A stretch of DNA of 64,000 bases from Pseudomonadota bacterium (GTDB lineage Bacteria > Pseudomonadota > Gammaproteobacteria > Steroidobacterales > Steroidobacteraceae): the NCBI GenBank assembly GCA_021822385.1, contig JAKARC010000008.1, positions 1-64,000 of the forward strand, written 5' to 3'. Below, one piece after another: positions 18,889 through 26,767 of the stretch. The position numbers and the translations under genes were made by a program. Each line of letters opens with the position of its first letter. Position 1 is the first letter of the stretch. The notes beneath the pieces are model-generated. The model saw only the letters and a list, made by a program, of their open reading frames with translations, ran no database searches and was not told where the DNA came from.

Positions 18889-19033
18889 CACAGCCAAAAA
18901 AACATCCCCGCGAATGCACCCCCCGGGTCGGACTTGCATCCCGCGGGGGCCGGACACGCAAACTGGGTCGCCGCCAAGCATAGCAAAGGTCGACGCCGCC
19001 CGCTGATCGAGCCGCACGCAGCCGGCACCGCCT

Positions 19034-19063
19034 TTGACCCCGGCTGTGGCCCTGGACTACAGT
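19034..19063 (+). promoter_or_regulatory. MerR-type promoter/operator of the merR-family gene
   Basis: TTGACC (19034-19039) and TACAGT (19058-19063) form a -35/-10 pair separated by an 18-base spacer, longer than the 17-base optimum as in MerR-controlled promoters. The spacer region holds an imperfect dyad: GACCCCGGC at 19036-19044 against GCCCTGGAC at 19049-19057 (6 of 9 positions symmetrical). The expected transcription start falls at about the ATG at 19072, so the message would be leaderless or nearly so. Autoregulation is an inference. Confidence 0.55.
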
Positions 19064-19071
19064 CACACGCC

Positions 19072-19542
19072 ATGGCCGTCACGACGGAATCGCCCGCGGA
19101 CCGGCGCGCTGGATGCCTCGGCATTGGTGCGCTCGCCAAGCAGGCGGGTGTACGCATTGATACGGTGCGCTATTACGAGCGCCGCGGGTTGCTGGCACCG
19201 AAGTCGCGTCTCCCCTCCGGATATCGCCGCTACGGTGCCACGGAAATCGCGCGCCTGCGATTCATTCGGCGTGCCCAGGCCCTGGGTTTCTCGCTGCAGG
19301 AGATCCGTGAATTGCTGGCGCTTTCGCAGGGACGTGACGTCGCCCGCGTCAAGCGCGTCGCCCAAGCGAAGCTCGCCGACGTCGAAGCGCGCATCAGGGC
19401 TCTGCAGCGGGTACACGGGGGACTCGCGAGTCTGATCGATGCCTGCCCGGGTCATGGCGAAGCGGCCGACTGTCCCATTTTGCGCGCGCTGGGCGCAGAT
19501 GAACCGGAGAGTCCTAGGCCTCCGCAGCCGCCGACTCTTTAA
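19072..19542 (+). CDS. MerR-family (metal-responsive type) transcriptional regulator
   Basis: A 156-residue regulator. The N-terminal winged helix reads IGALAKQAGVRIDTVRYYERRGLL followed by the GYRRYG wing, then a coiled-coil dimerisation helix (KRVAQAKLADVEARIRALQ) and a cysteine-containing effector loop, DACPGHGEAADCPILRAL. Two cysteines 9 residues apart at the C-terminus resemble metal-sensing MerR members of the zinc/mercury/copper branch; the actual metal is not predictable. The start at 19072 is 8 bases after a MerR-type -10 box; no ribosome-binding site precedes it. The open frame upstream overlaps the SRP RNA and is not coding. No obvious target gene follows. Confidence 0.87.
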   Translation: MAVTTESPADRRAGCLGIGALAKQAGVRIDTVRYYERRGLLAPKSRLPSGYRRYGATEIARLRFIRRAQALGFSLQEIRELLALSQGRDVARVKRVAQAKLADVEARIRALQRVHGGLASLIDACPGHGEAADCPILRALGADEPESPRPPQPPTL

Positions 19543-19556
19543 AAGAAGCCGCTTAT

Positions 19557-20129
19557 TCAAGCAAACACCTCCGCGGCGCGGACCAGGAACAGTACGCCCA
19601 GTCCGAAGAACAGCAGGCTCGAGGTGATCCGAATCGCCCGCAGCGGTAGGCGGGCCGAGAGCGCATGGCCGACGAGCACCGCCGGCGCACAGGCCAGCAC
19701 GATCCCGAGCGTCGATCCGATCACCACAGCGATGCTATTGTGGTACGCGGCCGCGAGCACCGCAGTGGCAATCTGAGTCTTGTCGCCGAGTTCAGCGATG
19801 CAGAAGCTCACCAAGGTACTGATGAAAACGCCACCCCGACGCGCAGTGGCATCGGACGCGCGCGGCGTCTCTGCCTTCAATGCCCACAGCGCCATGACGA
19901 GCAGGCTCACGCCCACCAGCCAATCCACAACGCGCGGATGCAGCAGCGCGCTCAGCCGCTCACCGATCCATGCCGCCAGCACGGTGCTGAGCACGGTGCC
20001 GAGCAGCATTGCGGCCAGGATCGGCACAGGACGGCGATGGCGGGCCGAAATCATCAGCAAGAGCAACTGCGTGCGATCGCCGATCTCGGCGACCGCCACT
20101 GTGCCGAAGCTCGCAAGAAAGGCTTCCAT
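19557..20129 (-). CDS. UPF0016/GDT1 (TMEM165-like) cation exporter
   Basis: A 190-residue membrane protein with six predicted helices and the two family signature motifs E-x-G-D-K/R-T: EIGDRTQ near residue 16 and ELGDKTQ near residue 114, both in the membrane. Family members transport Mn2+/Ca2+ (bacterial MneA exports manganese). The start at 20129 (MEAFLASFGT) is preferred because it gives the standard length and begins just before helix 1; the frame is open to 20276. Convergent with the MerR gene (14 bases between stops), so not obviously its target. Confidence 0.88.
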   Translation of the reverse strand: MEAFLASFGTVAVAEIGDRTQLLLLMISARHRRPVPILAAMLLGTVLSTVLAAWIGERLSALLHPRVVDWLVGVSLLVMALWALKAETPRASDATARRGGVFISTLVSFCIAELGDKTQIATAVLAAAYHNSIAVVIGSTLGIVLACAPAVLVGHALSARLPLRAIRITSSLLFFGLGVLFLVRAAEVFA

Positions 20130-20332
20130 TGCACCCGATCGTAGCAGTTGCGCGCCGCAGCCACAGCTCAGGACCGATCGCAGACAGTGCCCCGGGGCAC
20201 CGGCACGGTGGATCTGCGTCAAAGCTGTGCGCGCCGACTCGTTCCCCATCCGCAGACTGATTAGACTATGCATCATGGCTCTCGCCCGACCGGCCGCACG
20301 GCGGGATTCGGGAGCTCGGGGAGTGAACCGCC

Positions 20333-23300
20333 ATGAGGTCGCGAATTGCGCACCTTCTGCCGCGGCGGCGATGGCTCATCGTCGCAGGCGCCGTGCTGCT
20401 GCTGAGTGTCTCGTATCTGTGGGCGGGCTACGTGCTCGCCCCTCGCCTGATCCGTTCCGCCGCATCGCGCTGGGCCGCCGCGCATCCGGGCCTGACGCTG
20501 ACTCTCGGCGCGATCAAGGTCGACCCGATTCACTTCACGGCCTCGATTCATGACATCGAGCTCACTCAGCGGGGTCGTCCGCTCGCTGCAATCGCCGCGC
20601 TCCGCGTCGGGTTTGCGCCGTTGTCGGTATTCGCACACGCCTATCGCATTACAGCGCTCGATCTCGATCGACCCATCGTGCATGCGCGCATTCGTCGCCG
20701 CGGCACAATCAATATCGCAGCCCTGTGGGCGCGGTCCTCATCGACCGGCACCCACACGGCGACGCCCGCAGTGCGTATCGATCGGCTCGATCTCACCGGG
20801 GGCGTGATCGATCTGACCGACCGGCGCCGAGCGCCGGCGGTGCGCACCCGACTCGCGCCTGTCTCGCTGCAGCTGACCAATTTGCGCACTTGGGGCGGCG
20901 CCGCCGGACAGTTCACGCTGCGGGCCAAGGCGCAAGATAGCGGCGAGCTTCTGTGGCGGGGTCAGGTGGCTCTCGCCCCGTTCGCCTCGAGCGGCTCGAT
21001 CGTCCTGCGGGGCCTTGCGGTCGGGTTGCTCGCGGACTTCCTGCCGCAGAAGCTCATCCTGCGGCCAGTCGCAGGCCACCTCAGCCTGAGCAGCCGGTAC
21101 CGTGTCGGTGCCGGAGCCAAAGGGCTGAATGTCAGCCTCTCAAATCTGCAGGTGTCCGCGCAGGGACTTGCAGTTGGAACACCGGCGCTGCCCGGAGTGC
21201 TGCGTGTTGCGGTCATGACTGCGCGCGGCGGCGGCGTGCAGCTCGCAGCGGGGGGGCCGCTGCGCACGGCGCTCGCCAGCCTTACCCTGCGCCACGCCAG
21301 CCTGACGGGCAGCGGACCGGCGCGGGGCCAGATGATCCAACTCGCAAGCCTGCAGCTCGCCAATACCCATCTCGATGCCGCCCGCCGGCACTTCGCCGCC
21401 GGCGCACTGGTCTTGACGGGATTGCGACTGCCGGTGACGCGCGAGAAAAACGGCCGGTTGAGCCTCCTGCGCTGGCTGCCGGCCACCCCGGCACAGGGCG
21501 CGACCACGACCTTGAAATGGCATGCTACGCTCGGCCGCCTCAGCGTGAATGATGCGAGCGTACCGGTCGATGACCTTGCGGTAGCGCCGGCCGTGCGGCT
21601 GCTCATTGCGCCGCTGTCCTTCACCGTGCGCTCCCTCAGCGAACATCTGTCGCGACCGGTGCCGGTGAGCCTGAGCGCGCGCATCGATCGACACGGCTCA
21701 ATCACGCTCGCCGGCCGCATTGTGCCGGCGAGCCGGTCCGGGACACTCAAGCTGGCGATGGCCTATGTGCCGCTGGCACCCCTCAGCCCGTACCTGCCGC
21801 ACACCCTGGCGCTTGCGATCCACTCCGGCGCACTTCGAGCCTCCGGCCGCGCCACGCTCTCGGCGGGTACGCTCACCGGCTTTGCCGGTAACGTGGACGT
21901 CTACAACCTGCAACTGCGTGAACACCATAGCACCAGCCCTCTGCTCGGCTGGCAAGCCCTCGAGCTGCACACCGTGCGCTATCGCCCCCACCGGCTGCGC
22001 ATCCGCTTCGTGCGCCTGGTCGCCCCGACCGGGCTCATTGAAATCCTGCCGAATCGCACGCTGAACCTGGCGGCGCTGCTGCCGGCACACGCCACTGTAG
22101 CGCCCCGGCGCACACCGCAGCCACCCGGTCCCGCGTTCTCCGCTCGCGTCCGGCGCCTCCTCGTCGTCGACGGCGCAATCACCTTCGCCGACGAGTCGGT
22201 CGAGCCTCACTTCCGCGCGCCCGTGCGGCGGCTGTACGGGATGATCGCCAACCTGTCGACCGCGCGCACTGCGCTCGCGAGCATCGTCCTCTCCGGTGAG
22301 GTGATCGACAGGCTCTCGCCGGTCAAGGTCAGCGGCAAGTTCAATCTCTATGGACTTGGCCGCGACACCGACATCCGCGCCGCCTTCAAGGACATCGAGC
22401 TGCCCATCTTCGATCCCTACTCCGACCGCTACGCCGGATATGCCATCGCCAAGGGTGTACTCACCACCCGCTTCCACTACCGCATCGTCAACCGTGAGTT
22501 GTATGCCGATCACCACATCACCATCCGGCAACTCGAGTGGGGCGGTCCGAGCGCGAGCAAGCAGCGCGTAGGCTGGCCGATCGAGCTCGCCACCGCGCTG
22601 TTGAAAAACAGCGCCGGGGTGATCCACATCAATCTGCCGGTGACCGGCTCGCTGAATGATCCGAACTTCCACATCACCTCGATCGTGTGGACCATGCTCG
22701 AGCACCTGCTCGAGAGGGTCGCACTCGCGCCCTTTACGCTTGTCGGCCAGCTGTTCGCCGGAGCTCAACACGCCCAGTTCATCGATTTCGTTCCGGGCTC
22801 GGCGACACTCACACCCGGGGCGGTGGCGGATCTGTCGGCGCTGGCGCATGCGCTCGCCGCGCGCCCGGCCCTGCAGGTCGACATTCCGGCCGGTCCGGCC
22901 GGCGCTGCCGATGCCGTTGCGCTCGAGAATGCCCGCATCGACGCGCTCATCATGGCCACCGACCGGCATCCGCACCCGGCGGGGATCTTCACGCTGCCCA
23001 TCGCGGTGCGGCTGCGGCGCTTCGCGGCACTCTACCGTCAGCGCCTCGGCAAGCCCCCCGTGTTCCCGCAGCATCTGCCGCTGCCGCAGGACTTTTTCGG
23101 CGCGCCCCGGCCGGGCGCGAAGGCCAATCCGCGCGCCGAGAAACTGCTGCACGAACTCGCGGAAATCCGCTGGCTGCGCGGGCGGCTGCAGCCCACGGTA
23201 CGCCCCACGCGCAAGACGCTCGCCGCGCTGGGATTGGCCCGCGCCGAGAACATCGAACGCGCGCTGCTCGCGCGCCACCCGGCCGAGGCGAAACGCGTCT

Positions 23301-23368
23301 TTCTCACCACCCTGGCGGCGGGCAAGGCCTGGAAGGGACGCATCCGCCTGCAGCTGCAGCTGAAATAA
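20333..23368 (+). CDS. DUF748 domain protein (AsmA/YhdP-like envelope protein)
   Basis: A 1011-residue protein anchored by one N-terminal membrane helix (residues ~14-33) with the rest periplasmic. The mid-region has the DUF748 hallmark ELPIFDPYSDRYAGYAIAKG near residue 688 and ITIRQLEWGGPS near residue 728. DUF748 proteins belong to the AsmA-like repeating beta-groove group, several of which carry phospholipids to the outer membrane; a specific role here is not shown. Near residue 822 the segment IDFVPGSATLTPGA resembles the start of an OmpA-like domain. The gene precedes the GH115 gene by 108 bases on the same strand. Confidence 0.8.
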   Translation: MRSRIAHLLPRRRWLIVAGAVLLLSVSYLWAGYVLAPRLIRSAASRWAAAHPGLTLTLGAIKVDPIHFTASIHDIELTQRGRPLAAIAALRVGFAPLSVFAHAYRITALDLDRPIVHARIRRRGTINIAALWARSSSTGTHTATPAVRIDRLDLTGGVIDLTDRRRAPAVRTRLAPVSLQLTNLRTWGGAAGQFTLRAKAQDSGELLWRGQVALAPFASSGSIVLRGLAVGLLADFLPQKLILRPVAGHLSLSSRYRVGAGAKGLNVSLSNLQVSAQGLAVGTPALPGVLRVAVMTARGGGVQLAAGGPLRTALASLTLRHASLTGSGPARGQMIQLASLQLANTHLDAARRHFAAGALVLTGLRLPVTREKNGRLSLLRWLPATPAQGATTTLKWHATLGRLSVNDASVPVDDLAVAPAVRLLIAPLSFTVRSLSEHLSRPVPVSLSARIDRHGSITLAGRIVPASRSGTLKLAMAYVPLAPLSPYLPHTLALAIHSGALRASGRATLSAGTLTGFAGNVDVYNLQLREHHSTSPLLGWQALELHTVRYRPHRLRIRFVRLVAPTGLIEILPNRTLNLAALLPAHATVAPRRTPQPPGPAFSARVRRLLVVDGAITFADESVEPHFRAPVRRLYGMIANLSTARTALASIVLSGEVIDRLSPVKVSGKFNLYGLGRDTDIRAAFKDIELPIFDPYSDRYAGYAIAKGVLTTRFHYRIVNRELYADHHITIRQLEWGGPSASKQRVGWPIELATALLKNSAGVIHINLPVTGSLNDPNFHITSIVWTMLEHLLERVALAPFTLVGQLFAGAQHAQFIDFVPGSATLTPGAVADLSALAHALAARPALQVDIPAGPAGAADAVALENARIDALIMATDRHPHPAGIFTLPIAVRLRRFAALYRQRLGKPPVFPQHLPLPQDFFGAPRPGAKANPRAEKLLHELAEIRWLRGRLQPTVRPTRKTLAALGLARAENIERALLARHPAEAKRVFLTTLAAGKAWKGRIRLQLQLK

Positions 23369-23476
23369 CCGCCGCACCAGCGCCGGGCGGCGCGCCGATA
23401 TGGCAACGCCGCTAGGGTAGCGCTATCTTTACCTACCCGTCCGCAGGCAGGACGACAGCCCTTCGCTCGGCGCGCC

Positions 23477-25669
23477 ATGAGAGCACGAATCCTGAAAGTG
23501 AGTCCCATCGCCACCGCGCTCGCGAGCGCAACGCTGCTTGCCGTCAGTCTCGCGAATGTCTGCAGCGCGCGGCCACCCGCCCCGCCGCTCACGCTCACCG
23601 CACAGGTGACCCTGCTCGAGCGCCCGGGGGAAGCCCTACCGATACGCCTCGCGGCGCGCAACCTGCAGAACGACTTCGCGCAAGTCTTCGGCGTCAGACC
23701 CCGCATCGTCACCCGCATGAGCGCGGCGGGCCCGCTCACCGTGATGATCGGAACCGAAAGTCAGATACCGCCGGCGATGCGTCCGACGCGGCTGACCGCC
23801 CCGGAGAGCTTCGCCATCGCCGTCGAGCCCGCCGCCTGGAACCCGGCGGCACGGGTGGTGGTGTTGAGCGGACCGGATGTGCTCGGCACGATCTACGCGA
23901 TCTACCAGTTTTCGCAGGATTATCTCGGCGTCGATCCCATGGCGTATTGGACCGGCAAGCGCCCGCCGCGCCGCCGCCGCATCGTGTTGCCGCCCGGACT
24001 GCGGCGGATATTTCCACCGCCGGTGTTCAAGTACCGCGGCTTCTTCATCAACGACGAAGACCTGCTCACGGGCTGGGCGCCGGCGCCCAAAAGCGAGCAC
24101 ACCGGCATCTCGCTGCGGGTGATGAACAAGATCTACGAGACCATCCTGCGCCTGAAGGGCAACATGGTGATTCCGGGCACCTGGATCTTTCCGAACGATC
24201 CACGCCTGCAGCTCGCCGCCGAACGCGGCCTGATCGTCACGCAGCATCATGCCATTCCGCTCGGGGTAAACGTGGCGCGCTGGCCGCCGAACGTGCCGTA
24301 CAACTTCAGCAAGCATCCGCGCATTCTCGAGCACGCGTGGCGCAACGCGGTGCACGAGTACGCCGCGCACGAGCACATCCTCTGGGAAGTCGGGCTGCGC
24401 GGACTATCCGACGAGTCCTATGCGGCTGTCGATCCCAGCGTACGCGGCAACAATGCGCGGCTCGGCATGCTCATCAGCCGGGCGATCGCGGTGCAAATGC
24501 GCATCGTGCGCGCCGTACACCCGCACGCCCAGTTCGTAACCGATTTCTGGCAGGAAGGCGCACATCTCGAGCGCGCCGGCGATCTGCACATCCCGCCGGG
24601 AGTCATTCGCGTGTGGGCCGACGACGGCTACGGCATTCCCGAGGATAAAGGCGACCTTGCTCCCGGGGAAGGCGTCTACTATCACGTCGCCATGCTGAAC
24701 GGCAGCGCCAACCATCTGAGCGAGATGATTCCGGTGCGCCGCATCTACACTCAGCTCAGCCGCTACATCCGCGCGCGCGCGACGGCATATTTCCTGCTGA
24801 ACGTGAGCAACATCCGTCCGGTGGCGATGACGACCGAGGCGGCCATGGACGTCGCCTGGAAGGGCGTCCCGACAGGCGGCGCGGCCGGTTACTACCAACG
24901 CTGGGCCCGGCGGGAATTCGGCGCGCGGGCGGCGCCAACGCTCGCCAGAGTGTACGCGCAGTACTTCCGCGCGTTCGATCCGGTACACACGGGCCCGCGC
25001 GCCGGGCAGTCCTATGGCGATGAGTTCTTCTTCCATCAGGCCCAGCATTTGCTGATCAGCACGATGGTACAGCCGCCTTATTACTTCTTCGACGGCCAGG
25101 CGCCGAAGTGGACCCCGATCCGCATCCTCGATGCCGGGCTGCACAAGCCGTTTTTCATTCATATGGGACCGAAGTGGCTGCCGTACGCCCTGCGACGCGA
25201 TCTCGGCTTCTGCGCACCGGCACGCCAGCGCTGGCGCGCCGTGTGGAAGGCCGCGCTCGCCGCCGAGCCGCTCGTGACCCCGACGCGCCGCCAGTACTAC
25301 GAGGCCGAGATGCTGACCATGATCGCGATCAACCGCGACGGCGTGCGCATTCTGTATCGGGTTGGGCGGGCGATACGCGAGTATCGCCACGGCGCGACCG
25401 CAGCGGCGCTCACCGAGGTGCGCGGCACGCTGCCGCTATTCGCGCAGATCCGCGCCATGGAACGGCGGGCCGAATACGGCAAATGGAAGCACTGGTATCG
25501 GGGTGAGTGGTTGGTCGGAATACGTCACACGCGCGCGCTCGTGCTCGACTTCATCCATTATCTACACGACCCGACCATGACCGTGCCACCACCGTTTCTC
25601 GACAACGGCTGGCAGGGGTACTACCACATCATGCAATTCGAGGGGAACCGCACCGTCGATGTGCGTTGA
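23477..25669 (+). CDS. Glycoside hydrolase family 115-like protein (xylan alpha-glucuronidase)
   Basis: A 730-residue secreted protein; an N-terminal signal peptide spans residues 1-31 (cleavage near CSARPP). Family-like features are GPDVLGTIYAIYQFSQDYLGVDP (residues ~135-157), YWTGKRPP, KYRGFFINDEDLLTGW near residue 190, and HILWEVGLRGLSDESYA near residue 297. GH115 enzymes remove (4-O-methyl)glucuronic acid from internal or terminal xylose of glucuronoxylan. The protein is shorter than many family members (800-1000 residues) and seems to lack the C-terminal GH115_C domain. The substrate assignment is by family only. Confidence 0.8.
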   Translation: MRARILKVSPIATALASATLLAVSLANVCSARPPAPPLTLTAQVTLLERPGEALPIRLAARNLQNDFAQVFGVRPRIVTRMSAAGPLTVMIGTESQIPPAMRPTRLTAPESFAIAVEPAAWNPAARVVVLSGPDVLGTIYAIYQFSQDYLGVDPMAYWTGKRPPRRRRIVLPPGLRRIFPPPVFKYRGFFINDEDLLTGWAPAPKSEHTGISLRVMNKIYETILRLKGNMVIPGTWIFPNDPRLQLAAERGLIVTQHHAIPLGVNVARWPPNVPYNFSKHPRILEHAWRNAVHEYAAHEHILWEVGLRGLSDESYAAVDPSVRGNNARLGMLISRAIAVQMRIVRAVHPHAQFVTDFWQEGAHLERAGDLHIPPGVIRVWADDGYGIPEDKGDLAPGEGVYYHVAMLNGSANHLSEMIPVRRIYTQLSRYIRARATAYFLLNVSNIRPVAMTTEAAMDVAWKGVPTGGAAGYYQRWARREFGARAAPTLARVYAQYFRAFDPVHTGPRAGQSYGDEFFFHQAQHLLISTMVQPPYYFFDGQAPKWTPIRILDAGLHKPFFIHMGPKWLPYALRRDLGFCAPARQRWRAVWKAALAAEPLVTPTRRQYYEAEMLTMIAINRDGVRILYRVGRAIREYRHGATAAALTEVRGTLPLFAQIRAMERRAEYGKWKHWYRGEWLVGIRHTRALVLDFIHYLHDPTMTVPPPFLDNGWQGYYHIMQFEGNRTVDVR

Positions 25670-25701
25670 GCGGCATGCGCCCCAGCCCGCTCGGGCGGCG
25701 T

Positions 25702-26664
25702 TCAGCCGTTGATGCGGTCGATGGCTGCAACCAGATGATAGGTGGCCTCGATGAGCGGGACCGGGACACCGTGTGCGCTCGCCCGGCGCACCATATCGCC
25801 AAACGTTTCCTCGACTTCGAGCCTGCGGCCCGCCTCGAGATCCTGCAGCGCGGACATGCGGTGCTGGGGCGCTGCGGCGGCGAACTCCCGGCCCGCAGCG
25901 CGCACCGCCTCGACGGCTTGCGATTGTGATCCGGACAGGATGACCCGCAGCGGCACGATGGCGCCCTCGTCGGTCAATTCGATGCCCGCGGCGCGAGCCA
26001 CCGCTGCCGCCTCCCGCACCATCCGCACCAGAACCCAGGCGCCGTCCGGATCACCGAGGTAACGCCAGGTGGGTGCGCGCGTCGTCACAGCCAGACCGAT
26101 CAGCCCCAGCCACGCGACAAATTTGCTCCACTCCCAGGAGAGGATATTGTCCACCGCGCTCGCGCGCACCCCCGCGCCATCGAGCGTCGCGGCAAGCTGC
26201 CGAACGCGAGCACTGACACTGCCATCGAGTTCCCCGAGCATCAGGTTCACGTTACGCGTGAACAACACATCACCCGAGGCCAGCAGCTCGCCGCTGGTGT
26301 TGGCCAGGGCCCCGAGCACCCGGGCCGTACCGAAGACATCCGCGAGCAGCTCGTCTTTCAGCAGGCCATTCTGCACTGAAAATGCTATATCAATCCGCAC
26401 GTGCCTCAAACTCGCAAGCGCCGCGCGGGTGCCTGGCGTCTTGGTGGCGACGATCAGGCAATCGGCGCTATCGAGCGTGGCCGGGTCGGTCACGACCGGC
26501 ACTGGCAGCGTGATCTCGGCAAGCCCCTTGATCCGCACGCCATGCTGCGTAACGTTGCGGGCGCGCTCACCGCGCGCCAAGAGGGTCACGGCGTGGCCCG
26601 CACGCTGCAGATGAGCCGCCAGGATGGAGCCGAGCGCCCCCGGCCCGAGAATGAGGAAACGCAT
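25702..26664 (-). CDS. panE: 2-dehydropantoate 2-reductase family protein
   Basis: NADPH-dependent ketopantoate reductase of the ApbA/PanE family, 320 residues. The N-terminal nucleotide motif is MRFLILGPGALGSILAAHL, followed by ADCLIVATKT, SVQNGLLKDE (family N-G motif) and a C-terminal helical domain with SWEWSKFVAW (conserved lysine) and SALQDLEAGRRLEVE. The start at 26664 is at the Rossmann strand; the frame is open to 26937 but that part is antisense to the helicase gene. It may serve pantothenate synthesis, but PanE-like proteins with other 2-keto acid substrates exist and no pan gene is nearby. Confidence 0.85.
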   Translation of the reverse strand: MRFLILGPGALGSILAAHLQRAGHAVTLLARGERARNVTQHGVRIKGLAEITLPVPVVTDPATLDSADCLIVATKTPGTRAALASLRHVRIDIAFSVQNGLLKDELLADVFGTARVLGALANTSGELLASGDVLFTRNVNLMLGELDGSVSARVRQLAATLDGAGVRASAVDNILSWEWSKFVAWLGLIGLAVTTRAPTWRYLGDPDGAWVLVRMVREAAAVARAAGIELTDEGAIVPLRVILSGSQSQAVEAVRAAGREFAAAAPQHRMSALQDLEAGRRLEVEETFGDMVRRASAHGVPVPLIEATYHLVAAIDRING

Positions 26665-26767
26665 GCGCCGGCCTCGAGGAAGAGGCGCCGATTCTCGCAG
26701 CCGTATCCCCTCGCGGCAAGTCGCGCGATCCGGCACGCTTCCACTATGATGCGCTCCCGGCAGCCGC

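Noticed and set aside
19557-20129. UPF0016 transporter as the target of the MerR regulator
   Set aside because: The transporter gene is convergent with merR and no MerR-type promoter was seen upstream of it near 20130-20330.
21698-23377. 559-codon open frame on the minus strand across the DUF748 gene
   Set aside because: It is antisense to a well-supported gene with family motifs; its translation is Arg/Gly/Glu-rich low complexity, typical of shadow frames in GC-rich DNA.
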